Source of the DNA: Aegilops tauschii subsp. strangulata
Lineage: Eukaryota; Streptophyta; Magnoliopsida; Poales; Poaceae
Direction of reading: 5' to 3'
Assembly: GCF_002575655.3 (NCBI RefSeq)
Contig: NC_053040.3
Span: 458,352,780-458,416,779 of the forward strand
DNA: 64,000 bases
Below are positions 35,701-48,293 of the stretch, one piece after another (position 1 is the stretch's first letter; each line of letters begins with the position of its first letter). Position numbers and translations under genes: made by a program. A model generated the notes under the pieces. It did no database searches, was not told the DNA's origin, and saw nothing but the letters and a program-made list of their open reading frames with translations.

Positions 35701-38040
35701 TCGAAAGGTTCTCAAAAATGAAGTAGAAGTTATTGTAACAAGAAAATTATGTTTCTGCAATTTGATTGCACAAAGGAATATTTGAGTTACATGTTTAGCG
35801 AATGTCTGATGAGTTGTGAAAGGGGTTTCATAAACTTGCACCTCCCGGAACACCACTGCAAGTGGAAAGTCCGTGGAGATGTAATCAAACCATTTATGGC
35901 ATGGTAAGGTCAAAGATGACATAAATAAATTTGCCATTATCCCTTTTAAAGTGATGCTTTAGAGACTGCGGCTTTTACACTGAAAAGAGCTACATCAGGT
36001 CTGTTGAAATGAAGCCATGGTATGGTACGCCCAACCATGTTATATCTTTTCTTAACATTTGGAATATGGGGCTTGTGTAAAAGGTTATAAACCTATTCCA
36101 AATCAGACAAGTGCTACTTTGTAGGTTATACCAAAATGTTGGGTATTCCTCCCTCACTATACCGAGGCAAATAGTTTTGCCGCGAAACGGTGTGCTTTTA
36201 AAGAGAATGGTTCTTTCAAAAAGGTGAGTGGGAGAATAGTGCAACTCGACGAGATAAACAGTATCTTCATCAGATCAAAGGAAAGAGACCTTGGAAGTAA
36301 TTCCAGAGTTTCCTACTGCGACTGATACGGAAGTCTCTACAATAAAATGTATGAACTTCGGTCGAACTTGCAGCTGAACCACGTAGGCAAGGCTCGTGCA
36401 AACCTCTCAGGTGCGCAAACGAGATATTGTTGTTAGACAACATTATACCTACGATACACAAGGAAGCGTTGATGGGCCCTGACTCCAGAATTGGCTAAAT
36501 ACCAATACAACCCGAGTTAGTTTCCATATAAGTGATTCAAGATTAAAACCTTGATACACCTTTCGGAAGACTTAAAGTCTAACGAATATTTATGGAACTT
36601 AAAACTGATACGGATAAAAATGTTTTATCCATAAAGCTCGACTTGTTGAAATAACAAGTTCAAGAGTTGACTACGATGAGGTTGTTTTCATCGTAGCGAT
36701 GCTTAAAGTCGGTTCGGGTTGAACTAGCAATTAATACATATTTCAATCATGAGATATGAAACATGGATGATAAAAGGATTTCCATCTGATGGAAATGAAA
36801 ACTAGGACTTGTATATGATACAGTCCAAAGTAATTTGTCGATCCAGAGGATGCTAGTAGGTATGCAAACTTCAGAGTTCCAGCAATGGACAGAAGAGAGC
36901 AAAATGGAGTTGGAATCTTCGTGTTTTGATGAAATGGTCAAAGGGGTTTTGACTTCATCAATGGGTAACGAAGATGCTTGTAATTCAAGAAAGTAAGTGG
37001 GAGCGTAATAATATTTCTAAAAACCTTATGTGCTTGGCACATTGGTAATTGGAAATAAATTTCTTGACACAAATTAGGACTTCATTTGAAAATAGTTTTT
37101 CGATGAAGTGCTTAGGCTAAATAGCCTCAATATTAGGCATGATGATCTATGGAGATAGATTTACCTAATGGGGCTAAGCAATGAATACATATTGACAAGA
37201 TGCTAAAACCTTTTAGCATTTAAAACGCCAAGGAGTGATTCTTGCCAAAGTCACATGGAAAGAGTTTTTGCAAGACTCGGTGTCCCAAAACACTGATGAG
37301 TAAAATACATGATGCAGATTCCACACACTTTTGTGTTTAGATTAATCATGTATTCCATGGTATGTAAAACAACCAGATATGTCCGATACTCCCAAGGTGT
37401 TGTGAGTATGGATACTAAAGTGATCAAAGTACTGATCGTGGGACAACAGTGAAAGATGTCATTGAGTACTAGAGTAAGTACTGATGATATGTTTTCTTGC
37501 AAGCGGAGATCATGAAGAGTTCGTTGTAAAATGTTACATCGATAGTCTTCATCTTTTCACCATGCGATTTTCGATTTAAGTTAAGGGTTTTGTGTAATAC
37601 ACAATATGGTGGCACGGTAGTTGGAAATTTCTCCCAACAGGATACTGTGGCAAATTCTATAACAAATGACTAAGTATGTTGACGCTTTAGAAGCGACAAA
37701 AGAAGATGTTGAATCATATAGTTCATTCATGAACTTAGTATGGTTCCAAAATGGCTTTTGTCAATGGGACACTACTGCAGGTAGTTGCTCCATAACTCAG
37801 TCTGAGGAATCCAGGTTCGACCTATGATTCAAATACATACAACGCCAAGTCCACACAAAATATGAATTTTGTGAAAGCATGAAAATGCGAGGATATGCAG
37901 AGATACACACGGAGCTGAAATTGTCAGATCCGATGGACATCAGGCTATACCACATGCGAAGCATTTTTTACACCAGTATGCCATAGGTGTAAAGTGCATT
38001 AGCATTAACTAGATTATTGACTCTAGTGCAAGTGGGAGTC
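32789..38040 (+). pseudogene. Decayed gag-pol remnants of the young copia element
   Basis: Plus-strand translation gives scattered pieces of copia reverse transcriptase separated by stops and frameshifts: VDYDE..F.VAMLK at about 36666-36710, FSMKCLG with ILG and IYGDRFT near 37093-37165, and C-terminal pol-like scraps near 37320-37500. The order and strand match a copia pol. The interior ends with a purine-rich tract, AAGTGGGAGTC, directly before the 3' LTR (polypurine tract). No intact domain or YxDD motif was found. Confidence 0.7.
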
Positions 38041-40230
38041 TGTAGGAGATATGCCCTAGAGGCAATAATAAATAATATTATTTATCTCCGAGTTCATAAT
38101 TATGTTTATGTTCCATGCTATAACTGCTATGGTTCTCGAGTCTGCAATAACCACGAGGCTCGGAGGAAGACTCATATGCACGTGTGGAATAATAAACGGT
38201 AAAATGTATTCCTAGTCTGGCCTCTAAGACTAGCTCAAGTGTTGCATGATGGTTATGTTTTCCTGATCATGGGCATGTCTATGTCAGCAACCTTGAGGGC
38301 ACAATGTTAAGAGAACATTTGTGTTGAATCGACCCGGCATGATGTTATGCTAAGAGATTCATTCGTCACAAGTTAATGGTACATAACACAGAGATGGTTA
38401 ACGTTTGCATGATTCCTTAGACCATGAGAGTATCGAGTTTCTTCATGCTTGCTTCATGAACTTTGGGGTTTGTTAAACGTCATCCGTAATGGGTGGCTAT
38501 TACGGCGGCTTACGGGTTCATGGAAAAGTGTGTCAAGTAACTTGATAGCTCAAGATTGGGATTTGCTCCTCCGACGATGGAGAGATATTCTCGGGCCCTC
38601 TCGGTATTACGGTATCCATCATCGTCTGGCCAGACACAGTGTGATTTGATCACTGGGATGCCGGAACACGAAAACGAGAAAGGAGAACAAAACCGGTAAC
38701 GAGGTAACTTGCATGGTGGGCAAATTGTTCGTCCATGGGCATGCAATAAATCTCACCTCGGGTGTTTGTGACATATCGCGAAGCAACAGGAATAGCTCAC
38801 TGCAACTGGAGGTTCACTCGAATATTCATTCGCGTGGGTATAGGGGTCAATATGGGTGTCCACGGCTCCGATGTTGATCATTGATCGGAAGGGGTTCCAG
38901 GTCATGTCTATACTTCACCGAACCTATAGGGTCACATGCTTAAGGGTCATCTATCTGCTGAATACTAGACAGGGAGTCTGAGAGAAAATCACCAAAAAAG
39001 TTTCGGACACCGAAAAGTTTCGGACAGCGGAATCGTACCGCAGAGAGAGGTCACCGGATGAGTTTCGGTGAAACCGAAAAAGTTGTTTCGGGGTATGCCA
39101 TTAAGTCAAAATGTTTTCGGCACATGCCTGATAATTCTTGGAGGGTGCCAGAATCATTCTGGAAACTTTTTGGAATTTTCAGAAATAAAAACCGAAAATG
39201 TTTCGGAGCTGCCGGTACCGCTTTGGCTGTTTTTCGCAGATGAAATTCACTAATCTGAAATTGTTTCAGAACGAATCCAAAATCATTTTAGTGGGTACTG
39301 GAATTATTCTAAGACCCACAGAAATATTTTCGGATTTAGTGGACGCGAAAAATTGTCTTCATGAATAGTGAAAACGCATTCTTGTTTGCTTTTCGCAGAT
39401 GAAAATCACTAAACCGAAATTGTTTCGGAACGCGTTGAAAATTATTTTAGTGGGTACTGGAAATGTTCTGAGCCCACATAAATATTTTCAGTTCGAACGG
39501 ACGCTGAAAAATGTCGTCATGAATAGTGAAAGTGCTTTTTGCTTGGCTTCTTGGAGAAGCCACCTTGAGGGCCTTTTTGGTATTCCCCCCCTTGGCTTCT
39601 TGGAGAAGCCACCCTTGGGCTTGGCCTATAAATAGGGGTGGAGGGGGCTGCCTAAAGGATCATCCCTTCTCACATACATGCCATTGCAATGATCTGGCTT
39701 CTTCTCTCCCTCCCAGCGAAATAGTTTCGTAGAGCCGAAAGGCTGTCTGGGTTCCGGCAGGAACTAGTTCTGGACGGCGAAGCCCTGCCGGATAGCTGAC
39801 ACCGTATGTGTGCAACTCTGTAGAGAGGTCGTAGTTTCGATCTTAGTGCCCTGAGGGGCTGTTCGAGAGTGCCTCCCGAAGGGCTGTCCAAGTGACGGTC
39901 CGAGTTCTGTGGGTCCTCCCGGAGGGCTGTCCGAGTGACCGTTCGAGTTTCGAAGGTCCTCCCGAAGGGCTGTCTGCGACACCGTCCGGGGGACTGTTCG
40001 ACCACCTCCCGGAGGGCTGTCCGTATGGCGGATGAGGGTATTCATCCTCGCGGTTGGGAGGTTGTAAATCCTAGCTGCGGGGATCTGCACCGCCGATCGT
40101 CATCGACTCTACTTCCCGCTGCGCTACGAGTCGGTAACGAAAAAGATCAAACCATGTATGCAGTCTCCATAGTGGTCCTGGGCTGGTGCGTAGGTCGGAA
40201 TTTTTTTGTTTTCTGCTGCGTTCCCCTACA
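38041..40230 (+). repeat. 3' LTR of the young copia element
   Basis: Same length as the 5' LTR with no indels and three substitutions seen by eye. The TATA box is at 39627-39634. It ends TTCCCCTACA and is followed by AATAT (40231-40235). Confidence 0.92.
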
Positions 40231-40974
40231 AATATGTGGCATAAAGCACCATGTTCAAGTAGGGATTACAGCGGGGTGCGGGAGAGTGGACCGCATAAAA
40301 GAGATGAGGATGGTGATGATGATGGCGATGTTTGATGAAGACGATCACCGCGGCGATAATTCCCCTCCCGATGGCACTCCGGCGCCACCGAGAGAGAGGA
40401 GGAGAGGTTCTCCCCCTTGTGCTTCCTCCTCCATGGCCTCCCCCCCTAGATGGGGAGAGGTTCTCCCTCTGGTCCTTGGACTTCATGGCGATGATGGCCC
40501 CTCCGGGATCCTCCTCCATGGCCTCCGGTGATGATGGCCCCCTCCGGCAGGGTGCCAGAGAGGGCCTAGATTGATTTCTCGTGGCTACAGAGGCTTGCGG
40601 CGGCGGAACTTCCGATCTAGGTTATTTCCCGAAGGTTTCTGTATTTATAGGAGAGGATGGCGTCGAGAACAAGTCAGGGGGTCCCCGAGGTGTCCACGAG
40701 ATAGGGGGCGCGCCCCCACCCTCATGGGGCCCACGAGACTCCCCTCAAGTAGATTTTTGTTCCAGTATTTTTTATTTTTTCCAGAAAAATTCTCCGTTGA
40801 TTTTCATCGCGTTCCGAGAACTTTTATTTCTGCACAAAAACAACACCACGGTAGTTCTGCTGAAAACAGCGCCAGTCCGGGTTAGTTCTAATCAAATCAT
40901 ACCAAAATCATATAAAACTATTGTAAACATGGCATGAATACTTCATAAATTATAGATACGTTGGAGACGTATCA
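40231..40974 (-). mobile_element. Gypsy LTR, proximal part (U3 side)
   Basis: Continuation of the LTR begun at 29835. On the minus strand it starts TGATACGTCTCCAACG at 40974. A TATA-like TATAAATACAG on the minus strand lies near 40650. The GC-rich block 40360-40560 gives overlapping open frames that I do not call as genes. Excluding the copia insert and one AATAT copy, the LTR is about 1.49 kb. Confidence 0.8.
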
Positions 40975-42270
40975 ACATCCCCAAGCTTAATTCCTGCTCG
41001 TCCTCGAGTAGGTAAATGATAAAAGAAATAATTTATGAAGTGTGAATGCTAGCAAGTGCATAAATTTGATCAATGATGGTTCCAATCACTTTTTCTAGCA
41101 TCATTATATATCATAACAGTAGCTCAACTCATAAAACTTCTCATGATCAAGTAACAAGTTATTCATACATTAAAGTATAGATCATAAACTTTCTTGAAAA
41201 CTAACAAACCGTGCTCTTAGTCATCAAACAATTGCAATTCATCTTATTTTCGGGAAGGGTCTATGTAAGAGCTTTGATTCAGCAAACTCCACATACTCAA
41301 CTATCATTTAATCTTTCACAATTGCTGACACTCATGTGATATTTAAGGGTTCAAAGTTTTAATCGGACACAGAGAAAGATAGGGGCTTATAGTTTCGCCT
41401 CCCAACCTTTTACCTCAAGGGTAATGTCAACAATAATAAATTATGAGAACCTACATCCAAGTGATATATATATATCCGGATCGTTCCAACACAAAGTGCT
41501 TGCCCAAGGAAAAAGTGTAAAATGGAAAGGTGGTGATCACCATGATCTTGTATAAGGGTAGAAGATAAAAGTAAAAGATAGGCCCTTCGCAGAGGGAAGC
41601 TGAGGTTGTCATGCGCTTTTAAGGTTGGATGCACAAAATCTTAATGCAAAAGAACATCACTTTATATTGCCTCTTGTGATAGAGACCTTTATTATGCAGT
41701 CCGTCGCTTTTATTTCTTCCCTATCACAAGTTCGTATAAAGCTTATTTTCTTCGCACTAATAGATCATACATATTTAGAGAGCAATTTTTATTGCATGCA
41801 TCGATGACAACTTACTTGAAGGATCTTACTCAATCCATAGGTAGGTATGGTGGACTCTCATGGCAAAACTAGTTTAAGGGATGTTTGGAAGCACGAGTAG
41901 TATTTCTACTTGGTGCAAAAGATTTTGGCTAGCATGAGAGGGAAAGGCAAGCTCAACATATTGGATGATCCAAGACAATATAACGTTTCAGATATAGGAA
42001 AACATAACCCATTAAGTTGTCTTCCTTGTCCAACATCAACCTTTTTAGCATGTCATATTTTAATGAGTGCTCACAATTACAAAAGATGTCCAAGATAGTG
42101 TATTTATATGTGAAATCTCTCTTCCTTCAATATTCTTTCATGAATTGTTCAAGTGACTAATTCTGCGTTTGGTAACTTTCAATAAGTTTACTACCTATAC
42201 TTGTTATGTGTGAAGTCATTACTCCCCATGGTATAGGCATATGAAACATATATAAATTCAGATTTATGAT
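40975..42270 (-). mobile_element. Interior remnant of the truncated gypsy element
   Basis: Next to the LTR the minus strand holds a tract with GAGGACGAGCAGGAATTAAGCTTGGGGATG-like sequence, the polypurine tract also found in the gypsy element at 55500-55537. The rest is non-coding, as in the 3' interior of that element. The 5' part and 5' LTR are missing; the break with the surrounding LTR near 42270 is approximate. Confidence 0.6.
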
Positions 42271-43387
42271 ATTAAACTTTTGCAAACGAACTCTGAATTT
42301 GATGAAACCAAGTTTGTTGGAAAGCTAAAGACAAGGGCCAACAAAATCTTGGTAGAAATATCAAGAAATATCAATTGAGAAAATACCCAAAATAAAATGG
42401 TGAGAACCCTTTTCTCAAATAAGACCGGTAAAAACTCCAACACCGAAAACGCAAAAGAAGATGCAAAGGAAATCGGTTTTCGATGAACTAGAGCTTGTCA
42501 TGAAGATGACCATAAGCTCTAAAACTCACAAAGAGAAACACCAAACAAGAACCAAGAAAGATGATGCAAGGATGCAATGGTTTGATCTCTCTACGAACGA
42601 TACGATCAAGCTACTCACTTGAGAACCCCCTTGATATTACGGTAATCGATCCTATAACCCGGTCTCCCAACTACCACCAGGAGACCGGTAAAATAGAAAA
42701 CCTATCAAGGGCAAACCTTTGCCTTGTGGATAATCCACTTGAGCTAGATGATGACGATCTTGTCCTCCTCAAGATGGACCTCCTTTCTTGATTGCGTTGG
42801 GTCGATGAAGACAAGTTGATTGCTCCCCCATACACCACTACGGGTGAGCCACTCTTAGGCATATCTTCACAAGTCCATTGTCACCACAATGGACGGCAAG
42901 CTTCAAGCATGATCTCTTCGTGATAATCCACTTGAGCTTGCACACCGCAAACTTGATGACGATCACCACTTGATGTCATCCTGTCCATGAGTTGTATGAT
43001 ATCTTCCTCTTGATGCAAGCCCATGAAAACATACCTAACCCCACATAGAACTCTCACGTAGACCATGGGTTAGTACACAAAGCGTAATGGACAATGCTTA
43101 CCATACCATGAGCTCACTTGATCCCACTCGGTACATCTTCTACGCTTCGTGTGTTGATCAACTTGAATCACTCTTGTACTTAGTCTTGATCAACCGTATC
43201 ATGACTAATCTTTCTATAATTCCTTGAATAGCAACTTGGTCAACACATAAACTCCTTGAAAGCAACACATGGACTTCAAGACAAGCCTATGGACAAATCC
43301 TTTAAATATAACTCAAGGCAACCATTAGTCCATAGAGAATGTCATCAATTACCAAAACCAAACATGGGGGCACCGCATGTTCTTTCA
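42270..43387 (-). mobile_element. LTR fragment, left half (U3) of the split LTR
   Basis: Ends CGCATGTTCTTTCA on the plus strand, so on the minus strand it starts TGAAAGAACATGCGG. It pairs with 28589-29834 as one LTR of about 2.4 kb split by the gypsy insertion. There is no coding capacity. The junction with the gypsy interior is placed where the sequence style changes near TTTGCAAACGAACTCTG. Confidence 0.5.
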
Positions 43388-43426
43388 AGTTCCCAATCTG
43401 ACATCGGGGGACGGGGGGGGGGGGGG

Positions 43427-45155
43427 TCAGTAATTTCAAAAAAATTCCTACGCACACGCAAGATCCATCTAGGTGATGAATAGCAACGAGAGGGGAGAGT
43501 GTTGTCTACGTACCCTCGTAGACCGTAAGCGGTAGCGTTAAGTAACGCGGTTCATGTAGTCGAACATCTTCGCGATCCAACCGATCAAGTACCGAACGCA
43601 CGGCACCTCCGCGATCTGCACACGTTCAGCTCGGTGACGTCCCTCGAACTCTAGATCCAGCTGTGGCCGAGGGAGAGTTCCGTCAGCACGACGGCGTGGT
43701 GACGGTGATGATGAAGTTACCGGTGCAGGGCTTCGCCTAAGCACTATGACGATATGACCGAGGTGTAAAACTGTGGAGGGGGGCACCGCACACGGCTAAG
43801 AGATTGTCTGTTGTGCTACTGGGGTGCCCCCTGGCCACGTATATAAAGGAGGAGGGAGAGAGGAGGCCGGCCAGGTTTGGGCGCGCTGGGGGGAGTCCTA
43901 CTTGGACTCCTATTCCAAGTAGGATTCGCCCCCCCCTTTTCCTTTCTTCCACCGGAGGGAAAGGTAAGGGAGAGAGAGGGGGGAGAAAAGAGGGGGGCCA
44001 TCCCCCTCCCCTAGTCCAATTCGGTTTGGGCAAGGGGAGAGGCGCCCCTCTCACGTGGCCCTTTCTCCTCTCCTCCAATAAGGCCCACTAGACCCAATAC
44101 TTCTCCCGGGGGGTTCCGGTAACCTCCCGGTACTCCGGAAAAATGCCCGAACCACTCGGAACCATTCCGATGTCCAAATGCAACCTTCCAATATATGAAT
44201 CTTTACCTCTCGACCATTTCGAGACTCCTTGTCATGTCCGTGATCTCATCCAGGACTCCGAACAAACTTTGGTACATCAAATCACATAACTCACAATACA
44301 AATCGTCATCGAATGTTAAGCCTGCGGACCCTACGGGTTCGAGAACTATGTAGACATGACCGAGACACATCTCCGGTCAATAACCAATAGCGGAACCTGG
44401 ATGCTCATATTGGCTCCTACATATTCTACGAAGATCTTTATCGGTCAAACCGCATAACAACATACGTTGTTCCCTTTGTCATCGGTATGTTACTTGCCCG
44501 AGATTCGATCGTCGGTATCATCATACCTAGTTCAATCTCGTTACCGGCAAGTCTCTTTACTCGTTCCGTAATGCATCATCCCGCAGCTAACTCATTAGTC
44601 ACATTGCTTGTAAGGCTTATAGTGATGTGCATTACCGAGAGGGCCCAGAGATACCTCTCCGATACACGGAGTGACAAATCCTAATCTCGATCTATGCCAA
44701 CCCAACAAACACCTTCGGAGACACATATAGAGCATCTTTATAATCACCTAGTTACGTTGTGATGTTTGATAGCACACAAGGTGTTCCTCCGGTATTCGGG
44801 AGTTGCATAATCTCATTGTTAGAGGAACATGTATAAGTCATGAAGAAAGCAGTAGCAATGAAACTGTAACGATCATAATGCTAAGCTAACGAATGGGTCT
44901 TGTCCATCACATCATTCTCCTAATGATGTGATCCTGTTCATCAAATGACAACACATGTCTATGGTCAGGAAACATAACCATCTTTGATAAACAAGCTAGT
45001 CAAGTAGAGGCATACTAGGGACACTCTGTTTTGTCTATGTATTCACACATGTACTAAGTTTCCGGTTAATACAATTCTAGCATGAATAATAAACATTTAT
45101 CATGATATAAAGAAATAAATAATAACTTTATTATTGCCTCTGGCATATTTCCTTC
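43427..45155 (-). repeat. 3' LTR of the minus-strand Angela/BARE-type copia element
   Basis: Similar along its length to the solo LTR at 20606-22346 and to the 5' LTR piece at 57274-57683. The left end should read TGTTGGGGAACG but is replaced by a G-rich run (43405-43425), so the exact border is uncertain. The right end is GGCATATTTCCTTC, followed by the complement of the polypurine tract (CTCCCACTTGC). Confidence 0.85.
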
Positions 45156-45543
45156 TGTCTCCCACTTGCACTAGAGTCAATAATCTAGTTCACATCGCCA
45201 TGTGATTTAACACCAATAGTTCACATCTTTATGTGATTAACACCCATAGTTCACATCGCCATGTGACCAATACTCAAAAAGGTTTAGTAGAGTCAATAAT
45301 CTAGTTCACATCTCTATGTGATTAACACCCAAGGGTAATAAGGTATGATCATGTTTTGCCTGTGAGAGAAATTTTTAGTCTACGGGTCTGCAACATTCAG
45401 ATCAGTATGTATTTTGCAAATTTCTATGTCTACAATACTCTGCACGGAGCTACTCTAGCTAATTGCTCCCACTTTCAATATGTATCTAGATCGAGACTTA
45501 GAGTCATCCAGATCGGTGTCAAAGCTTGCATCGACGTAACTCT

Positions 45544-45840
45544 TTACGACGAACTCTTTGTCAACTCCATAACCGAGAAACATTTCCTTAGTCCTCTAAG
45601 GATAATTTTGACCAATGTCCAGTGATCTACTCCTAGATCACTATTGTATTCCCTTGCCAAACTCAGGGCAGGGTATACAATAGGTCTGGTACATAGCATG
45701 GCATACTTTATAGAACCTATGGCTGAGGCATAGAGAATGACTTTCATTCTCTCTCTATCTTCTGCCGTGGTTGGGATTTGAGTCTTACTCAACTTCACAC
45801 CTAGCAACACAGGCAAGAACTCCTTCTTTGACTGTTCCAT
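45544..45840 (-). pseudogene. Copia reverse transcriptase C-terminal fragment
   Basis: The frame reads MEQSKKEFLPVLLGVKLSKTQ then YASAIGSIKYAMLCTRPIVYPAL, which matches the segment of copia pol just after reverse transcriptase (consensus style YAS.VGSLMYAM.CTRPD). It continues the pol order from the fragment at 46310-47620 in another frame. Between them, near 46020-46045, the catalytic YVDD motif reads YVSD. Confidence 0.8.
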
Positions 45841-46309
45841 TTTGAACTACTTCAAAATCTTGTCAAGGTATGTACTCATTGAAAAACTTATCAGCGTCTT
45901 GATCTATCTCTATAGATCTTGATGCTCAATATGTAAGCAGCTTCACCGAGGTCTTTCTTTGAAAAACTCCTTTCAAACACTCCTTTATGCTTTCAAGAAA
46001 ATTCTACATCATTTTCGATCAACAATATGTCAGACACATATACTTATCAGAAAGGCTGTAGTGCTCCCACTCACTTTCTTGTAAATACAGGCTTCACCAC
46101 AAGTCTGTATAAAACTATATGCTTTAATCAACTTATCAAAGCGTATATTTCAACTCCGAGATGTTTGCACCAGTCCATAAATGGATCGCTGGAGCTTGCA
46201 CATTTTGTTAGCACCTTTAGGATTGACAAAACCTTCTGGTTGCATCATATACAACTCTTCTTTAATAAATCCATTAAAGAATGCAGTTTTGTTATCCATT
46301 TGCCAGATT

Positions 46310-47620
46310 TCATAAAAATGCGGCAATTGCTAATATGATTCGGACAGACTTAAGCATCGCTACGAGTGAGAAAATCTCATCGTAGTCAACACCTTGAACT
46401 TGTCGAAAACCTTTCGCGACAAGTCGATCTTTGTAGATAGTAACACTACCATCAGCGTCCATCTTCCTCTTGAAGATCCATTTATTCTCAATGGCTTGCC
46501 GATCATCGGGCAATTCCACCAAAGTCCATACTTTGTTTTCATACATGGATCCTATCTCAGATTTCATGGCCTCAAGCCATTTCGCGGAATCTGGGCTCAT
46601 CATCACTTCCTCATAGTTCGTAGGTTCGTCATGGTCAAGTAACAAGACCTCCAGAACAGGATTACCATACCACTCTGGTGCGGATCTTACTCTGGTTGAC
46701 CTACGAGGTTCAGTACTAACTTGATCTGAAGTTTCATGATCATCATCATTAACTTCCTCACTAATTGGTGTAGGCATCACTGGAACTAATTTCTGTGATG
46801 AACTACTTTCCAATTCGGGAGAAGGTACAATTACCTCATCAAGTTCTACTTTCCTCCCACTCACTTCTTTCGAGAGAAACTTCTTCTCTAGAAAGTATCC
46901 ATTTTTAGCAACGAATATCTTGCCTTTGGATCTGTGATAGAAGGTGTACCCAATTGTTTCCTTTGGGTATCCTATGAAGACACATTTCTCTGATTTGGGT
47001 TCGAGCTTATCAGGTTGAAACTTTTTCACATAAGCATCGCTGCCCCAAACTTTAAGAAACGACAGCTTAGGTTTCTTGCCAAACCATAGTTCATACGCTG
47101 TCGTCTCAACGGATTTAGATGGTGCCCTATTTAACGTGAATGCAGCTGTCTCTAATACATAACCCCAAAATGATAGTGGTAAATCGGTAAGAGACATCAT
47201 AGATCGCACCATATCTAATAAAGTGCGGTTACGACGTTCAGACACACCATTACGCTGTGGTGTTCCAGGTGGCATGAGTTGCGAAACTATTTCGCATTGT
47301 TTCAAATGAAGACCAAACTCATAACTCAAATATTCACCTCCACGATCAGATCGTAGAAATTTAATTTTCTTGTTATGATGATTTTCCACTTCACTCTGAA
47401 ATTCTTTGAACTTTTCAAATGTTTCAGACTTCTGTTTCATCGAGTAGATATGCCCATATCTGCACAAATCATCTATGAAGGTCAGAAAATAACGATACCC
47501 GCTGCGAGCCTCAACACTCATCGGACCGCATACATCAGTATGTATTATTTCCAATAAGTCAGTTGCTCGCTCCATTGTTCCGGAGAACGGAGTCTTAGTC
47601 ATCTTGCCCATGGTTCGCAA
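46310..47620 (-). pseudogene. Copia integrase core plus N-terminal reverse transcriptase
   Basis: A 436-codon open fragment. The integrase triad is present: Asp29 in HTDVCGPM, Asp92 in SDRGGEYL and Glu128 in NGVSERRN, giving the DD35E spacing. A GKKPKLSFLKVWG block and a low-complexity Ser/Glu linker follow. Reverse transcriptase starts at NKWIFKRKMDADGSV and VDYDEIFS and stops after AIAAFL. It ends at a frameshift, not a natural stop; the first Met is arbitrary because the frame upstream is shifted. Confidence 0.88.
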
Positions 47621-47889
47621 GCATCAAGTGATTCATAATCAAGTGATTCCAAAAGCCCATCAGCATGGAGTTTTTTCATGCGCTTTACACCAATATGACC
47701 TAAATGGCAGTGCCACAAATAAGTTGCACTATCATTATTAACTTTGCATCTTTTGGCTTCAATATTATGAATATGTGTATCACTACGATCGAGATCCAAC
47801 AAACCATTTTCATTGAGTGTATGACCACAGAAGGTCATTATCATTATTAACTTTGCATCTTTTGGCTTAAATGAATAACCGTATTGCAA
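47599..47889 (-). pseudogene. Copia GAG-pre-integrase fragment with internal 29-bp repeat
   Basis: Contains YLWHCHLGHIGVKRMKKLHADGLL, the HLGH signature of the GAG-pre-integrase domain. It overlaps the integrase frame in a shifted reading frame near 47600-47620. A 29-bp direct repeat (47731-47759 and 47840-47868) interrupts the domain and looks like a slippage or patch duplication. Confidence 0.8.
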
Positions 47890-47954
47890 TAAACATGATC
47901 AAATCATATTCATGCTCAACGCAAACACCAAATAACATTTCTTTAGGTTCAACA

Positions 47955-48293
47955 CTAATCCCGAAAGTATAGGGAGTGTGCGATGATGATCATATCAATC
48001 TTGGAACTACTTCCAACACACATCGTCACTTCACCCTTAACTAGTTTCTGTTCATTCTGCAAATCCCGTTTCGAGTTACTACTCTTAGCAACTGAACCAG
48101 TATCAAATGCCGAGGGGTTGCTATAAACACTAGTAAAGTACACATAAATAATATGTATATCAAATATACCTTTTTTCACTTTACCATCCTTCTTATCCGC
48201 CAAGTATCTAGGGTAGTTCCACTTCCAGTGATCATTTCCATTGCAGTAGAAGCACTCAGTCTCAGGCTTAGGTCCAGACTTGGGCTTCTTCAC
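47955..48293 (-). pseudogene. Copia gag zinc-knuckle region, broken
   Basis: CFYCNGNDHWKWNYPRYL matches the C-X2-C-X4-H-X4-C nucleocapsid knuckle except that the final Cys is Tyr. After DKKDGKVKKG the frame runs into unrelated sequence. The protease region that should follow is not intact. Confidence 0.75.

Larger units (their letters stand above)
30584..40230 (+). mobile_element. Full-length young copia-type LTR retrotransposon, 9,647 bp
   Basis: Two LTRs of 2,190 bp each (30584-32773 and 38041-40230) flank a 5,267-bp interior. The same 5 bases, AATAT, sit on both sides. LTR ends are TGTAGGAGATATGCC and TTCCCCTACA, related to the Angela/BARE style. By eye the LTRs differ at only three positions (near 30670, 30696 and 31213 against 38127, 38153 and 38670). 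The interior has no frame longer than about 91 codons in either strand, so the element cannot have made its own proteins recently. It is inserted in the LTR of a gypsy element. Confidence 0.93.

Noticed and set aside
39935..40531. 198-codon plus-strand frame
   Set aside because: It runs from the copia LTR across the insertion junction into gypsy LTR DNA, so it is a chance fusion.
42386..42390. CCCAA as the second target duplication of the gypsy element starting at 29835
   Set aside because: It matches CCCAA at 29830-29834 but no LTR end precedes it; the sequence on both sides seems to belong to the surrounding LTR, so this is probably coincidence.
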